This document shows, piece by piece, positions 53,194-61,538 of a stretch of DNA of 64,000 nucleotides. A program made the translations under genes and the position numbers. Source of the stretch: Luteirhabdus pelagi (GTDB taxonomy: Bacteria; Bacteroidota; Bacteroidia; Flavobacteriales; Flavobacteriaceae); contig NZ_JAECMS010000002.1 in NCBI RefSeq assembly GCF_016827595.1, positions 124,001 through 188,000 on the forward strand, given 5' to 3'. The notes under the pieces are model-generated. The model was not told the origin of the DNA, made no database searches, and worked only from the letters and a program-made list of their open reading frames with translations. Every line of letters starts with the position of its first letter. Positions within the stretch are counted from its first letter, which is position 1.

Positions 53194-54264
53194 ATGGGTG
53201 CCCAGAAAACAATCCTCGTAGCCCCTCTGAACTGGGGTTTGGGGCATGCTACCCGATGTATCCCCATTATTAAAGCCCTGCAAAATGAAGGCTATGGCAT
53301 CCGTTTGGCTTCCGACGGCGCAGCTTTATCATTGTTGAAGAAAGAATTCCCTACACTCCCTATTTATGAAATGCCATCCTATGATATCACCTATCCTCAA
53401 AGGGCTGAATGGTTTAAACTGAAGCTGCTCTTACAACTCCCCAAGGTGTGGAGTGCCGTCAAAAAAGAACGGAAAATGGTCGGAGAATGGATCAAGAATG
53501 GCGAAATTGACGGTATCATTAGTGATAACCGGCTTGGCGTCTCACATTCCGCTGTCCCATCCGCTTACATAACACATCAGTGCAGGGTTATCTCGGGAAC
53601 AACTACCGCTATAAGTAGTTGGCTCCATAATCGATTTATTTCCAAATTCGATGAATGTTGGATCCCAGATTACGAAGGCCCTTTTACTTTGAGTGGTTCC
53701 ATGGGACATCATGCAAAACTGTCAATTCCAAAAAAATATATCGGTCCGTTAAGCCGGTTTCAGCAACAAGCGCTTCATAAAAAATACGATGTACTTTGTC
53801 TAGTTTCAGGTCCTGAGCCACAGCGGACCCAATTCGAACAAAAATTACGGGAGACCTTCGCTTCTTCACCTAAAAAAATAGTACTCGTTCAAGGGGTTAT
53901 GGAAGAAGAGCAGCGGTGGATAAAAAAAGGGAATATGTTTATTGTGAACTACATGACTTCCTCAGAATTGGAAAAAATGTTTAACAGCAGTGATGTTGTG
54001 GTTGCCCGCTCTGGTTATAGCACAATCATGGATATTGCTGCCTTAAGGAAAAAAGCCTATTTGGTCCCTACCCCTGGACAATATGAACAATTATATTTGG
54101 CCCGCCGATTAAAGGATAAGGGGATTTTCCCTTCTTGTCAGCAGTCTCATTTTACTGAAGACAAGCTACAGGAATTACCACTATTTAAAGGAATGGATAA
54201 TATTGAGGAACCATTACCGCTAGCTAGGTTGTTTCGCCTTTTCGAGGGTAAAGGAAAACTCTGA
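53194..54264 (+). CDS. MurG-like (GT28-type) glycosyltransferase
   Basis: A 356-residue GT-B glycosyltransferase. The N-terminal PLNWGLGHATRCIPII carries the glycine-rich loop and the His of the GT28 group; the C-terminal half has DVVVARSGYSTIMDIAAL and PTPGQYEQLYLARRL, the nucleotide-sugar binding part. It is shorter and more distant than MurG itself, so it probably glycosylates another lipid or small molecule. It has its own promoter box and its last 45 bases overlap the convergent histidine-kinase gene. Confidence 0.85.
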   Translation: MGAQKTILVAPLNWGLGHATRCIPIIKALQNEGYGIRLASDGAALSLLKKEFPTLPIYEMPSYDITYPQRAEWFKLKLLLQLPKVWSAVKKERKMVGEWIKNGEIDGIISDNRLGVSHSAVPSAYITHQCRVISGTTTAISSWLHNRFISKFDECWIPDYEGPFTLSGSMGHHAKLSIPKKYIGPLSRFQQQALHKKYDVLCLVSGPEPQRTQFEQKLRETFASSPKKIVLVQGVMEEEQRWIKKGNMFIVNYMTSSELEKMFNSSDVVVARSGYSTIMDIAALRKKAYLVPTPGQYEQLYLARRLKDKGIFPSCQQSHFTEDKLQELPLFKGMDNIEEPLPLARLFRLFEGKGKL

Positions 54265-55272
54265 ACCAATTCCAAACTGACTTTCCACGTAGATTTTTTC
54301 GTTATGCGCTTCTAGGATGTGCTTTACAATGGCGAGTCCAAGTCCGCTACCGCCCTCTTTTCGTGAACCGCTTTTATCGACGCGATAGAACCGTTCGAAA
54401 AGTCTTGGAATGTTCTTTTCCTCGATTCCTTCACCATTATCAGTCACACGCACAATGACCTTGTTTTTAATAAGATCTTCGATGCTCACTTCGGTTGTAC
54501 CACCTTTTTTGCCATATTTAATGGAATTGACAATAAGATTGGTAAGCACCTGTTGAATTCGTTCGCGATCGGCCTCGACGAAGATGCTATCGGAGTATTC
54601 TATATCGAAGGTGAGGGTAATTTTTTTCTTCGAAGCCTTCATTTCGAGCAGATCGAACACATTTTGTACTAATTCGATGATATTGAAGCGCTCTTTCTTC
54701 AGGTTAAGGTCGCCCACTTCCAACTTGGTTATCATATCGAGGTCCTTAACGATATAAATAAGTCGCTCCACGCCCTTACTTGCCCGTTGTAAATATTTTT
54801 TACGCACATTTTTATCGTCCAGTGCACCATCCAAAAGTGTGAGAATATAGCCTTGAACCGTAAAAAGCGGGGTTTTCAGTTCATGGGAAACATTTCCCAT
54901 AAACTCTTTTCTGTAGTTTTCGCGAATCTTAAGGCTTTCGATCTCCAGCTTTTTGTTTTCGGCAAAGCGCTCTACTTCACGCGTGAGGCTTGCCATATCG
55001 GTGGTAATGTTCTGTCGGTTGAAGGTCGAGGCGTCTAGTAAGCGAACGTTATCATAGATTTTCTGTACTCTTCGATAGATAAACTTCTCAACCCTACGCT
55101 GAATTACGATAAAGGAAAAGATATAGCAGATCAGAAATACCAACGGAACATAAAGGTATGCTTGATAATCGATTACGAAAAGAAAACCGATGAACAGTGC
55201 CGTCACAAACAGCGACACATAGGCCGAAGTAAAGGCCGCAAAGCGATATGTCCGTTTAAAGTATTTGGCCAA
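54220..55272 (-). CDS. PhoR-like sensor histidine kinase
   Basis: A 350-residue kinase with two N-terminal membrane helices (about 10-31 and 36-54) and a very short loop between them, as in PhoR-type sensors. HisKA has the phospho-His in FMGNVSHELKTPLFTVQGY; HATPase has NLIVNSIKYG, DNGEGIE and GSGLGLAI. It begins with TTG at 55272: an in-frame TAA lies five codons upstream and no ATG occurs before the helices. The PhoB-like gene lies 35 bases upstream in the same operon. The phosphate role is inferred from the sequence type and from the 11-bp repeat sites in the window. Confidence 0.85.
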   Translation of the reverse strand: MAKYFKRTYRFAAFTSAYVSLFVTALFIGFLFVIDYQAYLYVPLVFLICYIFSFIVIQRRVEKFIYRRVQKIYDNVRLLDASTFNRQNITTDMASLTREVERFAENKKLEIESLKIRENYRKEFMGNVSHELKTPLFTVQGYILTLLDGALDDKNVRKKYLQRASKGVERLIYIVKDLDMITKLEVGDLNLKKERFNIIELVQNVFDLLEMKASKKKITLTFDIEYSDSIFVEADRERIQQVLTNLIVNSIKYGKKGGTTEVSIEDLIKNKVIVRVTDNGEGIEEKNIPRLFERFYRVDKSGSRKEGGSGLGLAIVKHILEAHNEKIYVESQFGIGSEFSFTLEKAKQPS

Positions 55273-55307
55273 GGCGAGTTTCGTTTAAGCTCGTAAAAGC
55301 GATAGTG

Positions 55308-55991
55308 CTAAACTACAAATTTATAGCCGACTCCCTTTACGGTCTTAAACTTTTCATTGCCAATTTTTTCGCGCAGCTTTCGAATATGGACGTCAATTGT
55401 TCTACCTCCGACAACGACCTCATTCCCCCAAACATTATCCAAAATATCCTCGCGTGTAAATACTTTGCCAGGTTTTGAGGCTAATAAGGCTAGCAGCTCA
55501 AATTCTTTTCGCGGTAGCACCATTTCTTCGCTACCCAATTTGATTTTATATTCTTCGCGGTTGATTACGAGATTTCCAAGCTTAATTTTATCGACTTGCT
55601 CTTCCTCATCCTTCAACCGGCGTAACAACGCCTTCACCTTACTGATGAGCACTTTTGGGCGAATGGGTTTGGTAATATAATCGTCGGCACCTGCATCGAA
55701 ACCAGCCACCTGCGAATAATCCTCGCCACGTGCCGTTAAAAAAGTAATGACGGTTTGTGATAGTTCGGGAATCTTTCGGAGTTTTTCACACGCTTCGATA
55801 CCATCCATTTCAGGCATCATTACATCGAGTATAATGAGGTGTGGAGTATGTTTTCTAGCTTTTTTTATGGCTTCTGAACCGTTTTCAGCAGTAATTACAT
55901 CATACCCTTCAGTAGAAAGATTGTAACCTACAATTTCTAAAATATCGGGTTCATCGTCAACTAGGAGAATACGCGTATTTTTTTTCTTCAT
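55308..55991 (-). CDS. PhoB-like response regulator (OmpR family)
   Basis: A 227-residue regulator: receiver (1-125) with the phosphorylated Asp in LIILDVMMPEMDG and the KPIRPKVL switch, then an OmpR/PhoB winged helix (about 135-227; TREDILDNVWG, GGRTIDVHIRKLREKI, TVKGVGYKF). It is cotranscribed with the PhoR-like kinase. An 11-bp direct repeat (56057-56078) upstream of its TATCTTTA box (56016-56023) would allow autoregulation. PhoB is the best guess; other OmpR-family roles cannot be excluded. Confidence 0.87.
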   Translation of the reverse strand: MKKKNTRILLVDDEPDILEIVGYNLSTEGYDVITAENGSEAIKKARKHTPHLIILDVMMPEMDGIEACEKLRKIPELSQTVITFLTARGEDYSQVAGFDAGADDYITKPIRPKVLISKVKALLRRLKDEEEQVDKIKLGNLVINREEYKIKLGSEEMVLPRKEFELLALLASKPGKVFTREDILDNVWGNEVVVGGRTIDVHIRKLREKIGNEKFKTVKGVGYKFVV

Positions 55992-56015
55992 AACCTCTAA
56001 AACTGATTAACGTGT

Positions 56016-56023
56016 TAAAGATA
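56016..56023 (-). promoter_or_regulatory. -7 box of the phoB-like operon
   Basis: TATCTTTA on the minus strand, one mismatch to TAnnTTTG, 24 bases before the ATG at 55991. No TTG is found at the right distance upstream. Confidence 0.35.
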
Positions 56024-56056
56024 GCATTTCTTCATTTGTATAGCTTAGGTGGGCTT

Positions 56057-56078
56057 GAATTGTTAACGATTGCATAAC
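56057..56078 (-). promoter_or_regulatory. Pho-box-like 11-bp direct repeat upstream of the phoB-like gene
   Basis: On the minus strand GTTATGCAATC is followed directly by GTTAACAATTC; 7 of 11 positions are equal. It is placed 33 bases upstream of the -7 box. Confidence 0.32.
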
Positions 56079-56121
56079 ATAAAACCTACACGGCTAAAGA
56101 CGACGTCGCCATCGTATTATC

Positions 56122-56143
56122 TTAACGTTATACTAATCTTAAA
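56122..56143 (+). promoter_or_regulatory. Pho-box-like 11-bp direct repeat upstream of the lamin-tail gene
   Basis: TTAACGTTATA is followed directly by CTAATCTTAAA; 7 of 11 positions are equal. It lies 37 bases upstream of an exact TATATTTG box (56181-56188) that has no TTG at the -33 place. Confidence 0.32.
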
Positions 56144-56180
56144 AGCTACGGTCCATAGCTCACTCACTCATATAAATATG

Positions 56181-56188
56181 TATATTTG
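56181..56188 (+). promoter_or_regulatory. -7 box of the lamin-tail protein gene
   Basis: TATATTTG matches TAnnTTTG exactly and lies 24 bases before the ATG at 56213. Confidence 0.5.
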
Positions 56189-56212
56189 CACCACTAAATT
56201 TTATAATTAAAA

Positions 56213-57916
56213 ATGATGAAAAAAATTACATTTCTTGTAACGATGTTACTTTCTGGTATCATGATGGGACAGGTGGTAATCAACGAGCTTGATGCTGACC
56301 AAACCAGTACCGATACGGGAGAATTTATTGAATTAAAATCAGACAACCCAAATCAATCCTTAGATGGTTTCGTTGTCGTATTGTATAACGGTAGCGATGA
56401 CCAAAGTTATGCTGCGTACGATCTTGACGGTTTTACCACCGATGCTAATGGATTCTTATTGTTAGCAAACGATGGTTTTCCAGGACAGGATATTTCTTTA
56501 GGCGCAGATAACGGTTTACAGAACGGTGCTGACGCTGTGGCAATTTATCAAGCAGACGCAACTGATTTCCCAGAAGATACTCCAGTTACCGACGTAAACC
56601 TTATCGATGCTATCGTATATGGTACAGGTGATGCAGACGATCCTGAATTGCTTGCTGGTCTAAACCAAACTATTCAGTATGATGAAGATGCAAATGGAAA
56701 CAAAGACACAGAATCTATCCAACGTGATGATACCGATGGTTTCTGTGTTGGACTTCCAACTCCAGATGCTGAAAATATAGATTGTAATGCTGTTTGTCCG
56801 TTAAGCGTAGCAGTTGAAAGCGTTACGTGTGATGCTGAAACAACTGGAACTGATACATATACAACTGTTTTGAGCTTCACAGGTGGTAACACTGAAACAT
56901 ATACGATTACAGCTACTGAAGGAACTATTGGTGGTGACGATCCATCATCTGTAGCATCTGGTGTTATTACTATCACTGGCGTTGATGAAGGAACTGATTT
57001 CGATTATGAAATTACAAGTGCTCTTTGCAACATTACGAATACAATTGTAGCTCCAACATGCGAGCCTGCTACCGAAGTTGGTTCTATCGCTGCACTACGT
57101 GCTGGAACAATCGGTGAAAGCTATACTTTAACAAGCGAAGCTATTCTTACATTCCAACGTATGGAGCGCAACCAAAAGTGGATCGAAGATGCTACTGCTG
57201 CTATCTTAATCGATGACGCTGCAGGAACCATTACTACTTCGTATGCTATTGGAGACGGGATCTCAGGAATTTCAGGTCAGTTAGGAGAATTTGGAGGCGT
57301 ACTTCAATTCGTTCCGGATGCAGATCCAGGAGCTGCTACCTCTACTGGAAACGCAGTAAATCCTCAAGTATTGGATATCGATACATATGTTAACAATTTT
57401 GAAGACTATGAATCTGAATTAATCGCATTTGCAAATGTTGCGTATCCAATCGCTGACGGTACGGTTACTTATGAAGAAGATATGAATTATGACGTTACCG
57501 GCGCGACTGGGACTGTAATTCACAGAACGAACTTTGACAGTAACGATTGCGACTACATCGGTGCTGTAATTCCTCAAGGAAATCTAGAAGGAATTATTGC
57601 CTTGGCTGGTGAGTTTAATGGAACCCCTCAGGTATACGTTCGAAACTCAACTGATATCGACGTAAGTCTTGCTGTTGGGAACAATAGCCTAGATACTTTT
57701 GCCATCTTCCCTAATCCTACAAACGGTAACACTATCAATATCGTTTCACAAAATACAGGAGAAAAGCAAGTAGTTATCTTCGACGTTCTTGGAAAGCGAG
57801 TAATGGAAGCTACTATCAACGAGCAAATGAATGTTAGCGCGTTGAACAGCGGTGTGTACATTGTAAAGATTTCGCAAGGAAACGCAACTGTAACAAAGAA
57901 ATTAGTTGTGAAGTAA
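56213..57916 (+). CDS. Secreted lamin-tail-domain protein with T9SS signal
   Basis: A 567-residue secreted protein. In order: signal peptide (to about 20), a lamin-tail domain (about 20-185; VINELDADQTSTDTGEFIEL), a spacer with several cysteines, a DUF5689/OB-fold-like region (about 296-480; GTIGESYTLTSEAILTF, GTPQVYVRNSTDIDV) and a T9SS type A sorting domain (about 498-567; FAIFPNPTNG...VYIVKIS). This layout resembles secreted nucleases or their binding modules, but no nuclease catalytic domain is present. It is divergent from the phoBR-like pair and shares with it a 221-base control region holding two repeat elements. Confidence 0.82.
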   Translation: MMKKITFLVTMLLSGIMMGQVVINELDADQTSTDTGEFIELKSDNPNQSLDGFVVVLYNGSDDQSYAAYDLDGFTTDANGFLLLANDGFPGQDISLGADNGLQNGADAVAIYQADATDFPEDTPVTDVNLIDAIVYGTGDADDPELLAGLNQTIQYDEDANGNKDTESIQRDDTDGFCVGLPTPDAENIDCNAVCPLSVAVESVTCDAETTGTDTYTTVLSFTGGNTETYTITATEGTIGGDDPSSVASGVITITGVDEGTDFDYEITSALCNITNTIVAPTCEPATEVGSIAALRAGTIGESYTLTSEAILTFQRMERNQKWIEDATAAILIDDAAGTITTSYAIGDGISGISGQLGEFGGVLQFVPDADPGAATSTGNAVNPQVLDIDTYVNNFEDYESELIAFANVAYPIADGTVTYEEDMNYDVTGATGTVIHRTNFDSNDCDYIGAVIPQGNLEGIIALAGEFNGTPQVYVRNSTDIDVSLAVGNNSLDTFAIFPNPTNGNTINIVSQNTGEKQVVIFDVLGKRVMEATINEQMNVSALNSGVYIVKISQGNATVTKKLVVK

Positions 57917-57940
57917 GCTACTTCCAATATAATTCTATAA

Positions 57941-57967
57941 GCCCTTGCACCTCGCAAGGGCTTTTTT
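57941..57967 (+). terminator. Terminator after the lamin-tail protein gene
   Basis: Arms GCCCTTGC (57941-57948) and GCAAGGGC (57954-57961) with a 5-base loop, then TTTTTT. The next gene's -7 box begins 6 bases further. Confidence 0.9.
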
Positions 57968-57972
57968 ATTTC

Positions 57973-57980
57973 TATTTTTG
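57973..57980 (+). promoter_or_regulatory. -7 box 4 bases before the 57985 start
   Basis: TATTTTTG matches TAnnTTTG exactly and is followed by AGGT and the ATG at 57985. It follows a strong terminator, so the gene must have its own promoter; a leaderless message is predicted. Confidence 0.5.
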
Positions 57981-57984
57981 AGGT

Positions 57985-58977
57985 ATGAATACGGAGCTTC
58001 CCTTTTCACCTGCAGCGATTTTTGAGATAGATTCTTCTGAAGCCTTTGAATCCAAAGCGCTACAGGTTTTTTACTATCAATATGAAGCGGTTTCAGTCTA
58101 CCGACAATTTTGTGATTTACTGAAAAAAACTCCTGCTTCGGTAAATGCGCTGGACGAAATCCCGTTTCTACCTATCGAATTCTTTAAATCGCATACCATC
58201 CTTTCAGAAAATGCTACAGTAGACATCACCTTCAGTAGTAGTGGTACAACTGGACAGCAAACCAGCAAACATCATGTAGCCGACCTTCAACTTTATGAAA
58301 AATCTTTCACCAAAGGGTTCGAACATTTCTTCGGTCCAGTAGATGACCTAACGATATTAGCGCTTTTACCATCGTACCTCGAACGTGAGGGCTCCTCCCT
58401 GATTTATATGGTGGACGCGCTGCTTCAGCAAAGCAAAAGTGCCGAAAGCAATTTTTACCTCAACGATACCGATACGCTAATCGACACTCTCCTAAGCCTT
58501 GAAACAACAGGAAGAAAAACGTTATTGTTAGGCGTTTCTTTCGCACTATTGGATTTGGTTGAAAAGCATTCGCTTTCCCTTCAACATACGAAGGTGATGG
58601 AGACCGGGGGAATGAAAGGCAGACGAAAGGAACTGATTCGCGAAGCGCTTCACCAAGAATTGAAAAAGGGATTCACTGTCGATAAGGTTTATGGTGAATA
58701 TGGAATGACCGAATTGCTTTCGCAGGCCTATTCGATGGGAGACGGCCGTTTTTCATGTCCGCCGTGGATGAAAATACTAATTCGCAATACTGAAGACCCC
58801 TTTCAACTTCTCACTAATAAAACTGGAGGCATTAATGTAATCGATTTGGCGAATATTCATTCCTGCAGCTTTATCGCTACCCAAGACTTAGGAAAAGCTT
58901 ATCAAAATGGCACTTTTGAAGTGTTAGGCCGCTTCGACAATAGCGATGTTAGAGGTTGTAATTTGTTGGTATTATAA
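57985..58977 (+). CDS. LuxE-like acyl-protein synthetase family protein
   Basis: A 330-residue member of the ANL adenylate-forming group most like LuxE, which activates fatty acids as acyl-AMP. The P-loop-like motif is FSSSGTTGQQT (near residue 88) and later blocks are METGGMKGRRKE and VYGEYGMTELLSQAY. In this phylum it is not linked to light production; with no luxC or luxD nearby its carboxylic substrate and acceptor are unknown. It is monocistronic. Confidence 0.82.
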   Translation: MNTELPFSPAAIFEIDSSEAFESKALQVFYYQYEAVSVYRQFCDLLKKTPASVNALDEIPFLPIEFFKSHTILSENATVDITFSSSGTTGQQTSKHHVADLQLYEKSFTKGFEHFFGPVDDLTILALLPSYLEREGSSLIYMVDALLQQSKSAESNFYLNDTDTLIDTLLSLETTGRKTLLLGVSFALLDLVEKHSLSLQHTKVMETGGMKGRRKELIREALHQELKKGFTVDKVYGEYGMTELLSQAYSMGDGRFSCPPWMKILIRNTEDPFQLLTNKTGGINVIDLANIHSCSFIATQDLGKAYQNGTFEVLGRFDNSDVRGCNLLVL

Positions 58978-59109
58978 TCTTTAAAATTTAACGTTTTTTA
59001 ACGCTAAACCCTGTAAGTAACAGTAGGTTACACCGTCTTACTAAACACCTGAAAAACCCCCGATATCTTCAGGGTAGATTTTTCATAATTGGTTGGTTAG
59101 TTAGTGTTG

Positions 59110-59133
59110 AAAGCTCCTCAAACGAGGGGCTTT
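59110..59133. terminator. Terminator before tyrS (convergent)
   Basis: Arms AAAGCTCCTC (59110-59119) and GAGGGGCTTT (59124-59133), with one G-T mismatch pair and a 4-base loop. It is close to symmetric and can end the message of tyrS. Confidence 0.65.
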
Positions 59134-59138
59134 CTCCT

Positions 59139-60437
59139 TTATACTACCTTGATGATATAGTAATTTTTCTTACCACGCTGTAACAATATAAACTGCCCAT
59201 TGATAAGATCTTTTTCGGTAATGCTATAATCTTCCGTTACTTTCTCTTTGTTTACCGAAATGGAGTTCTGCTTCAAGGCACGACGGGCTTCCCCATTCGA
59301 TGCTAGGAAATTTGTCTCAGCAGATAGGGCAGCAATCATATCCAAGCCATCTTTCAATCGATTGGAAGCTATTTCCGCCTGCGGCACTCCTTCAAATACA
59401 TCCAAAAATGTTTGCTCATTCAAGGTTTTCAGGTCTTCGGACGTCGATTTTCCAAAAAGAATATCAGATGCTTTTTGAGCATTTTCAACCGCTTCAGCAC
59501 CGTGAACCGTTGTTGTAACTTCTTCAGCCAATCGTTTCTGAAGCAGCCTTGCATGCGGTGCTTCCTGATGTTCAGAGACGAGTGCTTCAATAGTTTCGCG
59601 ATCTAAGAAGGTAAAAATCTTGATATATTTTTCAGCATCCTCGTCACTTGAGTTCAACCAATACTGATAGAATTTATATGGCGAGGTTCGATTTGCATCC
59701 AACCAAACATTTCCACCTTCACTTTTACCAAACTTGCTACCATCGCTTTTCGTAATAAGCGGACAGGTAAGCGCGAAGCCTTTTCCGTTTCCGATACGTC
59801 GAATAAGCTCCGTTCCCGTGGTAATATTTCCCCATTGGTCGCTTCCCCCCATTTGCAAGGTACACTCATGGTTGTTATACAGATGAAGAAAATCATATCC
59901 CTGCACCAATTGATAGGTAAACTCGGTAAAGCTCATTCCATCATTGCTATCGCCGGTCAATCGACTTTTCACAGAATCCTTTGCCATCATGTAATTGACG
60001 GTGATGTGCTTTCCTACGTCTCGGATAAATCCTAAAAAGGAAAACTCCTTCATCCAATCGTAATTATTCACCATCACCGCTTCATTATCGGCACCCGATG
60101 AAAAATCCAAAAATTGGGACAATTGATTTTTAACGCACTCTTGGTTATGCCGAAGGGTTTCCTCATCCAATAAATTGCGCTCCGATGACTTTCCAGACGG
60201 ATCGCCGATCATTCCGGTAGCACCCCCTACCAAGGCGTATGGTTTATGGCCGCTTCGTTGGAAAAAAGATAATAACATAATCGGAACGAGGTTTCCGATA
60301 TGGAGTGAATCCGCCGTTGGATCGAAGCCAACATAAGCCGAACGCATCTGTTCCATCAAGTGTTCTTCGGTTCCAGGCATCGCATCGTGAACCATACCAC
60401 GCCATTGTAATTCCTCCACAAAGTTTTTTACTTCCAA
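59139..60437 (-). CDS. tyrS: Tyrosyl-tRNA synthetase
   Basis: Charges tRNA-Tyr. The 432-residue class I enzyme has the HIGH-type motif SLHIGNLVP (near residue 41), the KMSKS-type motif KFGKSEGG and a C-terminal S4 RNA-binding domain ([17 protein letters not shown]). It starts with TTG at 60437 ([15 protein letters not shown]): this matches the usual flavobacterial N-terminus and no ATG lies upstream before the -7 box. The exact TATCTTTG at 60463-60470 gives a leader of about 20 bases. Confidence 0.93.
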   Translation of the reverse strand: MEVKNFVEELQWRGMVHDAMPGTEEHLMEQMRSAYVGFDPTADSLHIGNLVPIMLLSFFQRSGHKPYALVGGATGMIGDPSGKSSERNLLDEETLRHNQECVKNQLSQFLDFSSGADNEAVMVNNYDWMKEFSFLGFIRDVGKHITVNYMMAKDSVKSRLTGDSNDGMSFTEFTYQLVQGYDFLHLYNNHECTLQMGGSDQWGNITTGTELIRRIGNGKGFALTCPLITKSDGSKFGKSEGGNVWLDANRTSPYKFYQYWLNSSDEDAEKYIKIFTFLDRETIEALVSEHQEAPHARLLQKRLAEEVTTTVHGAEAVENAQKASDILFGKSTSEDLKTLNEQTFLDVFEGVPQAEIASNRLKDGLDMIAALSAETNFLASNGEARRALKQNSISVNKEKVTEDYSITEKDLINGQFILLQRGKKNYYIIKVV

Positions 60438-60462
60438 GACTGCAATTTTTAAAGGGTTTGGG

Positions 60463-60470
60463 CAAAGATA
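60463..60470 (-). promoter_or_regulatory. -7 box of tyrS
   Basis: TATCTTTG on the minus strand is an exact TAnnTTTG match and supports the TTG start at 60437. Confidence 0.45.
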
Positions 60471-60486
60471 GCGTGCTCTTTTAAAA

Positions 60487-60519
60487 TTGAAAAGAATAGT
60501 TCAAAAAACCCTATTTTTA
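60487..60519 (+). promoter_or_regulatory. Promoter of the SDR gene
   Basis: TTG (60487-60489), 22 bases, then TATTTTTA (60512-60519), one mismatch to TAnnTTTG, 5 bases before the ATG at 60525. A leaderless start is likely. Confidence 0.45.
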
Positions 60520-60524
60520 CGGAT

Positions 60525-61538
60525 ATGATTGTAGTTACTGGCGGTACTGGCTTAGTGGGAAGTCACTTGCTGTATTCCCTAATTCAAAAACACGGAAAGG
60601 TACGTGCGCTACACCGAAAGGATAGCGATCTAGAAGCCGTTCGAAAGGTTTTCTCCTATTATTCTGAAAACGCCAATCTTCTATTTGATAAAATTGAATG
60701 GATACCTGCTAATATTCTCGATATTCCAGCTTTAACAGAAGCATTGGACGGTGCTACCTATGTATATCATGCTGCTGCGTATGTAAGTTTCGATCCAAGC
60801 AATTACAAAAAACTAAAAAAAGCGAATGTTGAAGGCACCGCGAATATCGTCAATATTTGTCTAGAGAAAGGTGTGAAGAAACTCTGTTATGTCAGTTCCG
60901 TGGCCACTCTGGGCGCTGCTATTGAAGGGGCGCTAATAACTGAGGAAACGCACTGGAATCCAGAAGAAAAAAATAGCGTGTACGCTATTACAAAATACGG
61001 GGCCGAAATGGAGGTATGGCGCGGAACCCAAGAAGGACTTCCAGCGGTAATCGTAAATCCGGGGGTGATTTTGGGTGAAGGGTTTTGGCATTCTAGCAGT
61101 GGCGTTATCGTAAAAATGGCCTCAAAAGGTATCTCACGATATCCCTCTGGTAGTGTTGGTATCGTAGATGTGAAAGATGTGGTTCGGGTTATGACGAGGC
61201 TAATGGAAAGCGACATTGTAAACAACAGTTATATTCTGGTTGCTGAGAATATGTCGTATAAAAAACTACTCACAAAACTTTCAAAAGCATTAGGACAGTC
61301 ACCGCCTAAAAGGCAAATACCTTATTGGTTACTATCGCTAGTATCAACCTTGGATGGTGTTTCGGCTTTCCTTTTCGGCACTAAGAGAAGACTACCCAAA
61401 GCTACCGTACGATCTCTTTATACGAAAAGTTTTTATGATGCTTCTAAAAGCAAAACCGATGTAGACTTTGAGTATACTCCAGTAGGTTCAACTATTGAAA
61501 GGGTTGCTGCTCAGTTTTTAGAAGAATCGACTTCCTGA
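60525..61538 (+). CDS. NAD-dependent epimerase/dehydratase (extended SDR)
   Basis: A 337-residue Rossmann-fold enzyme. The NAD(P)-binding motif is VTGGTGLVGSH at the very N-terminus; the catalytic Ser and Tyr-x3-Lys are in YVSSVATLG and YAITKYGAE. It resembles dihydroflavonol-4-reductase-like members rather than sugar-nucleotide epimerases with known roles, so the substrate is open. It keeps the place between tyrS and the DUF4296/dihydroorotase genes that I recall as common in Flavobacteriaceae. Its last 28 bases overlap the convergent DUF4296 gene. Confidence 0.87.
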   Translation: MIVVTGGTGLVGSHLLYSLIQKHGKVRALHRKDSDLEAVRKVFSYYSENANLLFDKIEWIPANILDIPALTEALDGATYVYHAAAYVSFDPSNYKKLKKANVEGTANIVNICLEKGVKKLCYVSSVATLGAAIEGALITEETHWNPEEKNSVYAITKYGAEMEVWRGTQEGLPAVIVNPGVILGEGFWHSSSGVIVKMASKGISRYPSGSVGIVDVKDVVRVMTRLMESDIVNNSYILVAENMSYKKLLTKLSKALGQSPPKRQIPYWLLSLVSTLDGVSAFLFGTKRRLPKATVRSLYTKSFYDASKSKTDVDFEYTPVGSTIERVAAQFLEESTS

